A DNA stretch of 13,635 nucleotides from Phycisphaerae bacterium (GTDB lineage: Bacteria; Planctomycetota; Phycisphaerae; Phycisphaerales; UBA1924), in the NCBI GenBank assembly GCA_016794945.1, contig JAEUIX010000163.1, positions 1 to 13,635 on the forward strand, in the 5' to 3' direction. Shown here piece by piece: positions 1 to 6,593 of the stretch. How positions within the stretch are numbered: the stretch's first letter is position 1; every line of letters starts with the position of its first letter. Made by a program: the position numbers and the translations under genes. The notes under the pieces were generated by a model. That model made no database searches, was not told the origin of the DNA, and worked only from the letters and a program-made list of their open reading frames with translations.

Positions 1-32
1 TTGCCGGCGCTGACGATCTCCCGCGGCACCAT
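1..32 (-). CDS. Possible 5' end of an unidentified gene, cut by the window edge
   Basis: Reading the minus strand from an ATG at base 32 gives ten codons (M V P R E I V S A G) before the window ends. All ten third positions are G or C, as in the real genes here, whereas the codons just upstream of the ATG end in A or T more often and are preceded by an in-frame stop. This suggests a true start about 95 bases downstream of the ricT stop. No Shine-Dalgarno and no clear -10 element is visible before it. Ten residues are too few to name a family. It could also be chance. Confidence 0.3.
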   Translation of the reverse strand, partial: MVPREIVSAG

Positions 33-127
33 TTCATCGTGCGTGACGCCGAAGCGTTGCGGCGGTCAGCTCGCCGAATACAACTGCAGAGAATCCCGGG
101 ACGAACGGGCCAACGACCCTTGCGCGG

Positions 128-1546
128 TCACGCCTGGCGGCCCGAATCGCCTGGCCCGCGGCCATCGTCGGTCGGACCGTTGGGACCGGCCGGCCGATCG
201 CCGCCCGGCGGCTGGGCACCGTCGGGCCGGTCCGGGTCTGGCCGGCCCGTGTCGCTTCGATCAACGCGACGCGGTCCACCGCCCCGGTCGCCGCCGTCTC
301 GCCGATCGCCGCCCTTGGGGCCGGCGGGGCGATCGCGTGGGCCGCCGCGCCCCCCACCGCCCCCACCGCCACCACCCCCACCACCTCCGCCGCGGCGACC
401 GCCGGAGCCGCCGGGCCCGCCGGGGCCGCCGGGGCGTGGCCCGGCGCGGGGCGGCTGGGCGCGCTGCGGGCCTGATTGGCCCGGCTGGGCACGTTGATCG
501 GTCCGGCCGGCGGTCCCCGAAGGGGCCGCGGGAGTTCCGGGCGCCGCATCGCCGGGCCCATCGTCGCCCTTGTCCTCGGCCTCGGCGTCGGGCGGCGGCG
601 CCTTGCGCGGGTCGATGCGCTCGATCGATTCAACAGGGAACGCAACATCCTCGCCCGACGCATCGAGCCGCACGAGCACCAGCTGCGTGAGGATCTGCGA
701 GTCGATCACGATGCCCGTGCCCGAGGGGGTGCGCACCGGCGTCTTCTTGTGCGGCAGGTTCTTGCGCAGGTCGTCGTACGTCGATTCCTCGTACCGGAGG
801 CAGCACATCAGCCGGCCGCAGCGGCCCGAGATCTTCAGCGGATCGAGCGTGGCCTTCTGCACCTTGGCGTTCTTCATGGGCACGGGCTTGAGCACCTTGA
901 GGAACTGCTTGCAGCAGCAGTGCTGGCCGCAGCGTTCGTAGTCGGCGGTCAGGCGGGCCTCGTCGCGGGCGCCGACCTGGTGCATCTCGATCCGGCTCTT
1001 CCAGATCGCGGCCAGCTCCATGACCAGGGGGCGGAAGTCCACGCGCTCCTCGCTCATGAAGTGCACGATGATGCGCTCGCCGCCCAGCAGCAGCTCGACG
1101 TCGGCGATCTTGACCGTGAGCCCGACGCGTGCCGCTTCGCGCCGCGCCTCGCGGAGCAGCTCGGCCTCGCGCGTCGCCAGGGCCGACTGGTGGTTGAGAT
1201 CCTCCACGGTGGCGATGCGCAGCGCCCGGCCTTCCTGGAAGAACGGGTAGTCCCGCCCGCCGGAGTTCTCGAAGTACTGCAGCATGTCGCGGCGCGTCAG
1301 GGCGTGGCCGCACCCGCCGTTGGGGCAGGTGCTCGTGAGCAGCTCGGCCAGCTCGGTGCCGCGGTGCGTCCGGCAGACCAGCTTGGTGCCGCAGCCGGGC
1401 TTGACGTCGCCGTCGTAGGGGAACTCGCCGATGAGGCGCATCCTGCCGAAGCGGACGACGACGGTCCGGGGCGGGGCCATCTTGGCGTGCGCGGCACGGT
1501 CGGCTTCCAGGTCGGCCTCGAACTGCGGCAGGGGAAGGATGGGCAT
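128..1546 (-). CDS. ricT: PSP1 domain protein, RicT (YaaT)-like, with Gly/Arg-rich tail
   Basis: This is a 472-residue protein if read from the ATG at 1546; an in-frame GTG at 1576 would add ten residues. Residues about 20-310 match the PSP1/RicT family: a cysteine cluster at 206, 210, 211 and 212 (RCGQHCCCKQFLK), a second at 243, 248 and 249 (GRCGRLMCCLRYEE), then the short barrel-like end of the domain. In Bacillus subtilis RicT (YaaT) joins RicA and RicF in an Fe-S-containing complex that stimulates RNA processing by RNase Y. The cysteines here are those expected to hold the cluster. Unlike B. subtilis YaaT, the protein has about 160 extra C-terminal residues, rich in Gly, Pro, Arg and Asp, with 14 glycines in a row (residues 386-399) and RGG-like repeats, so probably disordered. 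Neither start has a clear Shine-Dalgarno. The family call is firm; the partners are not in this window. Confidence 0.93.
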   Translation of the reverse strand: MPILPLPQFEADLEADRAAHAKMAPPRTVVVRFGRMRLIGEFPYDGDVKPGCGTKLVCRTHRGTELAELLTSTCPNGGCGHALTRRDMLQYFENSGGRDYPFFQEGRALRIATVEDLNHQSALATREAELLREARREAARVGLTVKIADVELLLGGERIIVHFMSEERVDFRPLVMELAAIWKSRIEMHQVGARDEARLTADYERCGQHCCCKQFLKVLKPVPMKNAKVQKATLDPLKISGRCGRLMCCLRYEESTYDDLRKNLPHKKTPVRTPSGTGIVIDSQILTQLVLVRLDASGEDVAFPVESIERIDPRKAPPPDAEAEDKGDDGPGDAAPGTPAAPSGTAGRTDQRAQPGQSGPQRAQPPRAGPRPGGPGGPGGSGGRRGGGGGGGGGGGGGGRGGPRDRPAGPKGGDRRDGGDRGGGPRRVDRSDTGRPDPDRPDGAQPPGGDRPAGPNGPTDDGRGPGDSGRQA

Positions 1547-1638
1547 GGCGGACCGATCGCTCGCTCCGCACGGCACACCGGCGCGGCCGGTCGCCGCGGA
1601 TCGGGGCGTCGTGCTGTCGCCGGGCGGGTGTCGGGACG

Positions 1639-1664
1639 CCGCCGCGCGCCCGGCGGCGCGGCGG
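1639..1664 (-). terminator. GC-rich hairpin downstream of the small-gene operon
   Basis: A perfect 9-bp inverted repeat (CCGCCGCGC and GCGCGGCGG) with an 8-base loop lies 19 bases after the stop of the last small gene and about 90 bases before ricT. No T-run follows on the minus strand, so it is not a textbook intrinsic terminator. It may end or stabilise the small-operon transcript, or be a chance product of GC-rich sequence. Confidence 0.3.
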
Positions 1665-1683
1665 GTTGCACATCGGGTCGGCG

Positions 1684-2100
1684 CTAGCGCGCCGGGTTGG
1701 GTTCCCGCGCGGGCCCGGGGGCCCCCGCGGGGGCGCCGGCCGCTCGGCGGCCGGCGAAGAACAGCTCACGGAGATTCTGGCGGGACTTGAACTCGAGGTC
1801 GTTCTGGTTGCGTGGGTGGTAGACGAGCAGGTCCTCGCTGCGGTGGTCGAGCACCACGAGCACGTCGTCGTTGCCGGCGTCCACGGAGAGCGTGACGTAG
1901 TCGCCGCCGGCGGCGACCAGGTCTGCCGCCAGCGCGGGGGACGGGGCGCTCCAGAGCCGCCCGGCCTGCACGATGACCAGCGCCGCCAGCACCATGGCAG
2001 AGGCCCACAGCGCGGCGCCCGGCAGCCCGGCGGCCCCGGGCTGCTGGCGATCGACGTGCTGGGATTCTTCGCGGTTCATGCGCATCAACCGTTCGTTCAC
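1684..2100 (-). CDS. Small single-pass membrane protein, unknown function (paralogue of upstream gene)
   Basis: I do not recognise this family. Reading from a GTG at 2100, whose last two bases overlap the TGA of the upstream gene (GTGA), gives 138 residues; ATGs at 2085 and 2079 are equally possible, and none has a good Shine-Dalgarno. The order is a polar N-terminus, one hydrophobic segment at about residues 28-48, then a small outer region of about 50 residues with alternating hydrophobic pattern (GDYVTLS, VLVVLDH, LLVYHP, LEFKSRQNL) that looks like a few beta-strands, and an Ala/Gly/Pro-rich end. The C-terminal half resembles that of the preceding gene (G-x-YV, VLD, LL, LE, NL in the same order), so the two look like tandem paralogues. 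The overlap implies translational coupling. It is probably membrane-anchored with the C-terminus outside. Confidence 0.75.
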   Translation of the reverse strand: MNERLMRMNREESQHVDRQQPGAAGLPGAALWASAMVLAALVIVQAGRLWSAPSPALAADLVAAGGDYVTLSVDAGNDDVLVVLDHRSEDLLVYHPRNQNDLEFKSRQNLRELFFAGRRAAGAPAGAPGPAREPNPAR

Positions 2101-2426
2101 CGGCTCGACGGCCCGGCGCCGTCCTGGGAGAGGTTGCGGTAGCCGAGAACTTCCAGGCGCTGGCCCGCCCGGTCCCACCGCAGGGCGAGCAACTCCTGGT
2201 TCACCACGTCCAGCACGTACACCGCGTGGACGGTGGACCCCTGCATGCGCCCGGCGTTCAGCACGTACTGCCCGCGCGGGCGGGCCGGCTGTCCGGGACG
2301 CGCGGCGGACTCGGCCCCCGCCGCGGGCTGGAACGTGACCCATGCCAGCGCGCCGAGCAGCAGCAGATTGAGCCCGATGAGGCTCAGCCGCCCGGGGCGC
2401 ACGTGGTTGGGTCGGGTGGGGTGCAT
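2097..2426 (-). CDS. Small single-pass membrane protein, unknown function
   Basis: This encodes 109 residues with no family I recognise. An N-terminal hydrophobic segment (about residues 14-33, following basic residues) could be an uncleaved anchor or a signal peptide with a cut after the Ala-rich stretch near residue 37. A Pro/Arg linker follows, then about 50 residues of strand-like sequence (GQYVLNAG, VHAVYVLD, ELLALRW, RLEVLGYRNL). A bound-residue pattern of the type VYVLD-x-N-x-x-LLALRW recalls a single blade of a repeat domain, but one blade alone is not a propeller. The gene lies 26 bases after the 77-residue gene and overlaps the next gene by 4 bases, so the three are very likely one transcript. 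No Shine-Dalgarno is evident at the ATG. Confidence 0.75.
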   Translation of the reverse strand: MHPTRPNHVRPGRLSLIGLNLLLLGALAWVTFQPAAGAESAARPGQPARPRGQYVLNAGRMQGSTVHAVYVLDVVNQELLALRWDRAGQRLEVLGYRNLSQDGAGPSSR

Positions 2427-2452
2427 GCTGTGCTGGTCGGGGCCGGGGACGA

Positions 2453-2686
2453 TCAGTCCTGGTGGCCGCGCTTGGACGGGATGAGGTTGGCGCCCACCGC
2501 CATGAGGACGAAGAGCACGGCGCCGATCATGACCCAGGTCTGGCCGGGGTCGTCGGCGCGGGCGTTGAGCGTGGGCGGCTCGAGCTTGGCCTTTTCCTTG
2601 CGCTCGACCTCGAAGCCGATGCCCGGCTGGGCGCCGGCGACGGCGGCACTGCAGCAGACGACGGCGGCGATCAGCAGCGTTCTCAT
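2453..2686 (-). CDS. Small exported or membrane protein, unknown function, first gene of a three-gene unit
   Basis: The 77-residue product begins with a typical signal peptide (MRT, then a hydrophobic core to about residue 18, with a likely cut after AGA). A charged stretch (VERKEKAKLEPP) follows, and then a second hydrophobic segment at about residues 50-66 ends in a basic, cytoplasm-facing tail (PSKRGHQD). The mature protein would be anchored by its C-terminal segment with about 30 residues outside. The start is well supported: AAGGAG lies 8 bases before the ATG, one of the few clear Shine-Dalgarno sites in this window. I know no family name for it. Confidence 0.75.
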   Translation of the reverse strand: MRTLLIAAVVCCSAAVAGAQPGIGFEVERKEKAKLEPPTLNARADDPGQTWVMIGAVLFVLMAVGANLIPSKRGHQD

Positions 2687-2719
2687 GCGCCCAACTCCTT
2701 GAACGATCGGGACTTGGAG

Positions 2720-2725
2720 ATTGTA
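2720..2725 (-). promoter_or_regulatory. -10-like element for the three small genes
   Basis: TACAAT on the minus strand lies 33 bases before the ATG at 2686. A start about 7 bases downstream would give a leader of about 26 bases carrying the AAGGAG site at 2695-2700. The -35 region at proper spacing (TGGCGG) is a poor match. The position between two genes of the same strand supports a new transcription start here. Confidence 0.4.
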
Positions 2726-2731
2726 CAGCCC

Positions 2732-2745
2732 CGGGCCGAAGCCCG
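2732..2745 (-). terminator. UUCG-tetraloop hairpin after the HYExAFE gene
   Basis: The minus-strand RNA can form CGGGC-UUCG-GCCCG, a 5-bp stem with the very stable C(UUCG)G loop, 15 bases after the stop at 2760. It overlaps an alternative 6-bp hairpin (CCCGCC and GGCGGG). No U-run follows. It may mark the 3' end of the mlaD-HYExAFE transcript. Confidence 0.35.
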
Positions 2746-2759
2746 CCAGAGCGGCGGGG

Positions 2760-3317
2760 TCACCCCGCGCGGCTGGCCCCGGCGAGCCAGTCGGGGCTCA
2801 GGGGGTGGCTCAGGGCCGCGAACTCCGCCGCGGGCAGGTCGACCGTGCCCCACTTGGCGCTTCGGGCCCGCATGCGGGACTTGTAGTCGCCCAGCAGGAC
2901 GGCGCGCAGGGCGTACCACGCCCCTTCGAAGGCGAAGACCTCCTGGAAGAGGCCGTCGGGCGGCTGGTCGGGGCACCAGTACGCGAAGACGAAGGCCCCG
3001 GAGAAGCCCGGGCCGAAGAGCCGCTCCCACCGCTCCAGAGAGCGGACGTCCTCGGCGGTGACCCACGACTCGAGCCGCGCCCGCCCGCCGGGGTGTCGCG
3101 TCGGCGGCACCTTGCGGCCCTTGACGTCGGCCAGCAGGTTCAGCGGGCGGCCGTAGAGCACGAAGTCGAAGGACTTGAGCCCATCGGCGGCGCCCGGCTG
3201 CGCACCGTCGGCCGGGGCCAGGGCCTTGCGGGCCTCGCTCACGGCGACGAACGGCACGCGCCGCGCCAGGAGGAACGCCTGGAACGCCCGCTCGTAGTGA
3301 AGGCTCAACCTGGCCAT
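2760..3317 (-). CDS. HYExAFE family protein with PD-(D/E)xK nuclease-like core
   Basis: The 185-residue product (from the ATG at 3317; a GTG at 3323 adds two residues) has HYERAFQ near its N-terminus, the signature I associate with the planctomycete HYExAFE family, whose function is unknown to me. Residues 51-66 read D-F-V-L-Y...A-D-V-K-G-R, that is an Asp about 13 residues before a D-x-K, on a predicted beta-hairpin after a helix. This is the usual layout of the PD-(D/E)xK nuclease fold, so a nuclease-like or nucleic-acid-binding role is possible but only inferred. It lies 34 bases after mlaD with no promoter-like sequence between, so the two are probably cotranscribed, although a functional link to lipid transport is not obvious. 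No strong Shine-Dalgarno is visible. Confidence 0.85.
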   Translation of the reverse strand: MARLSLHYERAFQAFLLARRVPFVAVSEARKALAPADGAQPGAADGLKSFDFVLYGRPLNLLADVKGRKVPPTRHPGGRARLESWVTAEDVRSLERWERLFGPGFSGAFVFAYWCPDQPPDGLFQEVFAFEGAWYALRAVLLGDYKSRMRARSAKWGTVDLPAAEFAALSHPLSPDWLAGASRAG

Positions 3318-3351
3318 GCGCACCGCCCCGCGCGGCCCCGACCGACCCCGC

Positions 3352-4614
3352 TCAGGGGTTGGCCAGGATCCGGTTCATGAACGCAGACTCGGTCTCACGG
3401 TACCGCTTCATCGCCGCTTCGAGCTGCGCCTTGAGCGCGTCGCGCAGCTCCGCGGAGACGGGGGCAGCCCCCGCCGCGGCGACCTGCTCCAGCGTCGCGC
3501 TGGCGGCGCGAAGGTCGCTGACGGCCTCGGCGTAGGAGCGTGCGGCGTCGTAGAGCAGCTCGCGCTCCAGCTCCTTCTTCCCGGGCTGGTAGAGCAGCCG
3601 CCAGGGGTTGCGCCGCACCTCGGTCATCGTGAGCTTCAACTGGTCGCTGGACAGCCGCAGGTTGGCCATGGTGACGCGGAGCTCCGGCAGCTGGGACCGC
3701 AGCCCTTCGGCCGTGTCGGCCAGGGCGGTCAGCGCCCGGTCGCCCTCGCCGATCACCTTCATCACCTGCGTGTACGCGTCGGTGTTGATCTTGTGCACCA
3801 GGTCCTTGACGTCGTCGAGCGCCGCCTGGATCTTGGGCTCGGCCTTTTCCATCAGCGCCCGGGCGACGGCGACGGCGCCCTTGACCTCCGGCGAAATCGT
3901 CTTGAGCTCGAGGATCGTCTCGTCGAGGTTGGCCAGCACGCTGGTGATGCGGTCGGCCCAGCCGGGCGTGCGCGACTTGACCGTCGCCGCGATCTCGCGC
4001 ACGTCGGCCGTCGCGTCCTTGACGTTGTCCAGGCTCGGCAGCAGGCGCTTGTCCATCACCTCCGCGTCGATCTTGGCCAGCATGCCCTTGAGCTGCCTGG
4101 TGATCTCCCGCGCGTCGGCGATCACCGCCTGCACCTGGGTGATCTGCTCCTCGCCGTAACCGGCCGACTTGAGGAACGACGGCGCGGCCAGCGACGCCTC
4201 GAACACGTGCCCCGCCTGCGCCAACCCCTTGGCCTGACTGCCGGTGCTGAAGACGTTGAGCGTCGAGACCGACCCCAGCAGCGGCGTCTCCAGGGTGAAC
4301 CGCGCGTCGGTGTACAGCGGCTTGTCGGCCTGCAGCAGCACCGTCACTTCGATCGCGCGGGGCACGCCGCCTTCGTCCGACGCGAACGCCACCCGCTCGA
4401 CCCGCCCTACCCGCTGGCCGCCCAGCCGAACCTCCGACCCGGGCTTGAGGCCCACCGCCCCCTCGGCGATCGAGAACCGCACGGTGTACGCGCTGGTCCG
4501 CTCGAACCACTCGCCCGCCTTGGCCAGCACCAGAACGATCACCGTGATCGACACCAGCGTGCCGACCACCCACACCCCCGTCATCACCAGATCACGCTTG
4601 CCGCGAGCACTCAT
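3352..4614 (-). CDS. mlaD: MlaD/MCE family lipid-transport protein
   Basis: This 420-residue protein has one N-terminal membrane segment (about residues 10-31) followed by an MCE domain at about 42-125, with the usual G-L-x-x-G-S-x-V-x-x-G-x-x-V-G-x-V pattern (GLKPGSEVRLGGQRVGRV) and a hydrophobic loop near 110-125 (PLLGSVSTLNV). The remaining 290 or so residues are predicted helical, rich in Ala, Leu, Glu and Lys, and likely coiled coil. That is longer than the 183-residue E. coli MlaD and closer to long MCE proteins that form tunnels or needles. Such proteins bind lipid substrates for an ABC transporter between membranes. mlaF lies 84 bases upstream, with what looks like a separate promoter between. 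The ATG at 4614 is preceded at some distance by AAAGGA. Confidence 0.93.
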   Translation of the reverse strand: MSARGKRDLVMTGVWVVGTLVSITVIVLVLAKAGEWFERTSAYTVRFSIAEGAVGLKPGSEVRLGGQRVGRVERVAFASDEGGVPRAIEVTVLLQADKPLYTDARFTLETPLLGSVSTLNVFSTGSQAKGLAQAGHVFEASLAAPSFLKSAGYGEEQITQVQAVIADAREITRQLKGMLAKIDAEVMDKRLLPSLDNVKDATADVREIAATVKSRTPGWADRITSVLANLDETILELKTISPEVKGAVAVARALMEKAEPKIQAALDDVKDLVHKINTDAYTQVMKVIGEGDRALTALADTAEGLRSQLPELRVTMANLRLSSDQLKLTMTEVRRNPWRLLYQPGKKELERELLYDAARSYAEAVSDLRAASATLEQVAAAGAAPVSAELRDALKAQLEAAMKRYRETESAFMNRILANP

Positions 4615-4644
4615 GCCTGGGTCCCGTTCCTTTCTCTGGCCCCC

Positions 4645-4650
4645 AGCATA
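4645..4650 (-). promoter_or_regulatory. Extended -10 promoter for mlaD
   Basis: The minus strand reads TGATATGCT, an extended -10 (TG, one base, TATGCT), 30 bases before the mlaD ATG. It would give a leader of about 24 bases with AAAGGA at 4628-4633, 13 bases before the start. No convincing -35 is seen, as expected for an extended -10. Confidence 0.45.
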
Positions 4651-4698
4651 TCAGCCGACGGGCGCGGCCGCCCCACGCGTCCACACGGATCCGCCCGC

Positions 4699-5598
4699 TC
4701 AGTCCGCCTGCGCACCGAGCAGGTCGTCGGCGTAGCTGCCCGTCCCCCGCCGCTCGGTGATCGGGCCGTGCGCATCGCCACGCAGGAATTGCCGGATGAT
4801 CCGCTCGTCGTTCGACAGCCCCGCGGCCTGGTCGTCGGGCATCTTCCGCAGGCGGTCGAACCACGCCCTCGACTCGACTTTCAGGCACCGGCCCTTGTCG
4901 AGCATCACCATGCGGTCGGCGATGGTGAAGGCCGAATCCATCTCGTGCGTCACGACCACGCTCGTCACGCCCAGCCCGCGGGTCAGGTTGATGATCAGCT
5001 GGTCGATCTCGGCGCTCGTCACCGGGTCCAGCCCCGCCGACGGCTCGTCGTAGAACAGGATCTTGGGGTCCAGCGCCATCGCCCGCGCCAGCCCGGCACG
5101 CTTCTTCATGCCGCCGGAGATCTGGCTCGGCAGTTTCTCGGCGTGCTCGCGCAGGCCCACCAGTTCGAGCTTCATCTTCACCTGGATGTCGATGATCTCT
5201 CGCCCCAGGTCCGTGTGCTCCTCCAGCGGCAGGGCCACGTTCTGCGACAGCGACATGCTGTTGAACAGCGCCCCGGACTGGAAGAGGATGCCGAACTGCT
5301 TGCGCACCTCGTCCATCCCGCGCTCGTCCAGCCCCGCCAGGTTGCGCCCCAGCATCCGCACCTGCCCCTCGTCGGCCTTGATCGCCCCGATCAGGCAGCG
5401 CAGGAACGTCGTCTTGCCGCACCCCGAGCCCCCCATGATCACCACCGTCTCGCCCGGGTAGATGTCCACGTTCAGACCGTCGAGCACCGTCCGCCCGTCG
5501 AACCGCTTCACCAGGTTGCGCACCTGGATCACCGGCTCGCGCTGCGGCGACCCCGAACCCCCGGGCTCCCCGACGATGTCCTGGCCCGACGTGCTCAC
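4699..5598 (-). CDS. mlaF: ABC transporter ATP-binding protein, MlaF type
   Basis: Reading from the GTG at 5598 gives 299 residues. The frame stays open upstream to 5739, but that part is Arg/Pro-rich, overlaps the end of the next gene and looks non-coding. All ABC ATPase motifs are present: Walker A GGSGCGKT (56-63), Q-loop Gln107 in LFQSGALF, signature SGGMKKR (161-167), Walker B ILFYDEP (180-186) and switch His218 (VVVTHEM). LFQSGALFNSMS and SGGMKKRAGLARA are typical of MlaF/Ttg2A, the ATPase of phospholipid-transport systems at the inner membrane. About 23 residues precede the usual start of the domain, and the last 40 lie beyond it. mlaD follows; the permease MlaE and the STAS protein MlaB are not here. 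No Shine-Dalgarno precedes the GTG; a -10-like TATATT lies 6 bases before it. Confidence 0.94.
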   Translation of the reverse strand: MSTSGQDIVGEPGGSGSPQREPVIQVRNLVKRFDGRTVLDGLNVDIYPGETVVIMGGSGCGKTTFLRCLIGAIKADEGQVRMLGRNLAGLDERGMDEVRKQFGILFQSGALFNSMSLSQNVALPLEEHTDLGREIIDIQVKMKLELVGLREHAEKLPSQISGGMKKRAGLARAMALDPKILFYDEPSAGLDPVTSAEIDQLIINLTRGLGVTSVVVTHEMDSAFTIADRMVMLDKGRCLKVESRAWFDRLRKMPDDQAAGLSNDERIIRQFLRGDAHGPITERRGTGSYADDLLGAQAD

Positions 5599-5604
5599 GG
5601 CACC

Positions 5605-5610
5605 AATATA
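5605..5610 (-). promoter_or_regulatory. -10-like element just before mlaF (possible leaderless start)
   Basis: The minus strand reads TATATT, then 6 bases (GGTGCC), then the GTG start. A -10 here would place transcription start at about the first base of the GTG. The TTGAAA farther upstream is 29 bases away, too far to be its -35. Confidence 0.4.
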
Positions 5611-5641
5611 CCCCGCGGCGTGCCGGAGCGGCTGCCCCGTT

Positions 5642-6577
5642 TCAAGTCCCCGGTTTGGACGGGGGGCTGGGCTGGGCCGGGGGCGGTGGAGGCGGATCCG
5701 CCCCGGGTGACGGCCCGGGCGCGCCGGGGCTCGGGACAATGGGTTTGGGTGCTTCGGGGCCGGTTCCGGCGGCGGTCGGCGCCGGGGCCAGCGTGCCCGG
5801 CGCGGGAGCCTGCGGCGGCGGCCGGAGCCAGATCTCGCGGCCCTGCGGCCCCCACACCACCAGGTTCACCGACCGCCCCTCGATGGACTGGTTCCCGAAG
5901 AACAGCGTGTACAACGCCGCGGGATCGTCCATGATCCACATCACCACCGCCGGCCCCTTCTCGAAGCGGAAGACCTGCGGCAGCGGCAGCGGGAACTGGT
6001 CGCCGGGCAGTCGCAGCTCGCGCGACGCCCCGGGGGCGTTCGCCGCGCCGCCGGTCCCGCCCGAACGGAACGTGGTGATCAATTCGCCGATGTCGGGGTT
6101 CTCTGCCTGGCGGAACGCGCCCAGCGTGTCGGCCAGCTCGCGCCGGAACCGCTCGAAGGCGTCGTCCCCCGTGGCGGCGCCGGCGCCCTGCGTGAACGCC
6201 GCGCGGGCCGCGGCGAAGTCGCTCCCCTCGACCGCCCGGAAGAACGCGGCGGTCGGCTGCGTGATGTTCCGGTCCATCGAGCGGAGCATCTGGGCGCCGC
6301 CGATGAGCAGCCCGACCCACACCATCGTCGAGAGCAGGCCAAGAACGATTCCGACCAGGGCCAGCCCGTTGCCGCCGAGGCGCCGCTCGCTCTTGCCGAT
6401 GGCGTAGATCGCGCCGGTTCCCAGTCCGGCGCCGATCAGGCCGGTCCCCGGCAGGCAGCAGACGAGGCTGAACACGAGCGAACTGACCGCCAGCGCGCTG
6501 ATGCGTTGCTGCACCTCCGGCTCGTCGCCGTAGAGGAACCGCTCGGCCGCCGCTTGATCGATGGGTTGTGGGCTCAT
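5642..6577 (-). CDS. DUF4190-like membrane protein with Pro-rich tail
   Basis: The product has 311 residues from the ATG at 6577, or 315 from the ATG at 6589. After a short polar start (residues 1-26), two hydrophobic segments at about 27-60 and 70-98 are joined by a Gly/Lys-rich turn (GKSERRLGGNGLALVGIVLG), the pattern of DUF4190-like proteins, which have no firm function. The rest (about 100-255) is a soluble domain of mixed helix and strand that I do not recognise, followed by a disordered tail of about 55 residues rich in Pro, Ala and Gly with a run of six prolines. The gene precedes mlaF by 43 bases on the same strand. It is not an MlaE permease, since it has too few membrane segments and lacks that family's motifs. 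A TACCAT hexamer 10 bases before 6577 favours the shorter form. Confidence 0.85.
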   Translation of the reverse strand: MSPQPIDQAAAERFLYGDEPEVQQRISALAVSSLVFSLVCCLPGTGLIGAGLGTGAIYAIGKSERRLGGNGLALVGIVLGLLSTMVWVGLLIGGAQMLRSMDRNITQPTAAFFRAVEGSDFAAARAAFTQGAGAATGDDAFERFRRELADTLGAFRQAENPDIGELITTFRSGGTGGAANAPGASRELRLPGDQFPLPLPQVFRFEKGPAVVMWIMDDPAALYTLFFGNQSIEGRSVNLVVWGPQGREIWLRPPPQAPAPGTLAPAPTAAGTGPEAPKPIVPSPGAPGPSPGADPPPPPPAQPSPPSKPGT

Positions 6578-6587
6578 GTGGGCCTGC

Positions 6588-6593
6588 ATGGTA
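6588..6593 (-). promoter_or_regulatory. -10-like element before the DUF4190-like gene
   Basis: TACCAT on the minus strand lies 10 bases before the ATG at 6577 and overlaps the alternative ATG at 6589. If it is a true -10, translation must start at 6577 with almost no leader. It is a weak match to the consensus. The rest of the 195 bases between this gene and the divergent DUF1801 gene shows nothing else I can name. Confidence 0.25.

Noticed and set aside
350..391. Run of C-rich triplets considered as a simple repeat or microsatellite
   Set aside because: The stretch codes for 14 glycines with mixed GGN codons in frame with ricT, so it is a low-complexity protein segment rather than a DNA repeat.
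5599..5739. N-terminal extension of MlaF from an upstream start at 5739
   Set aside because: The extra 47 residues are Arg/Pro-rich, overlap the end of the preceding gene and lie upstream of the -10-like element; the GTG at 5598 fits the family.
3316..5934. An open frame of 872 codons on the plus strand across mlaD and mlaF
   Set aside because: It is antisense to clear mlaD and mlaF genes and has the low-complexity composition of a shadow frame.
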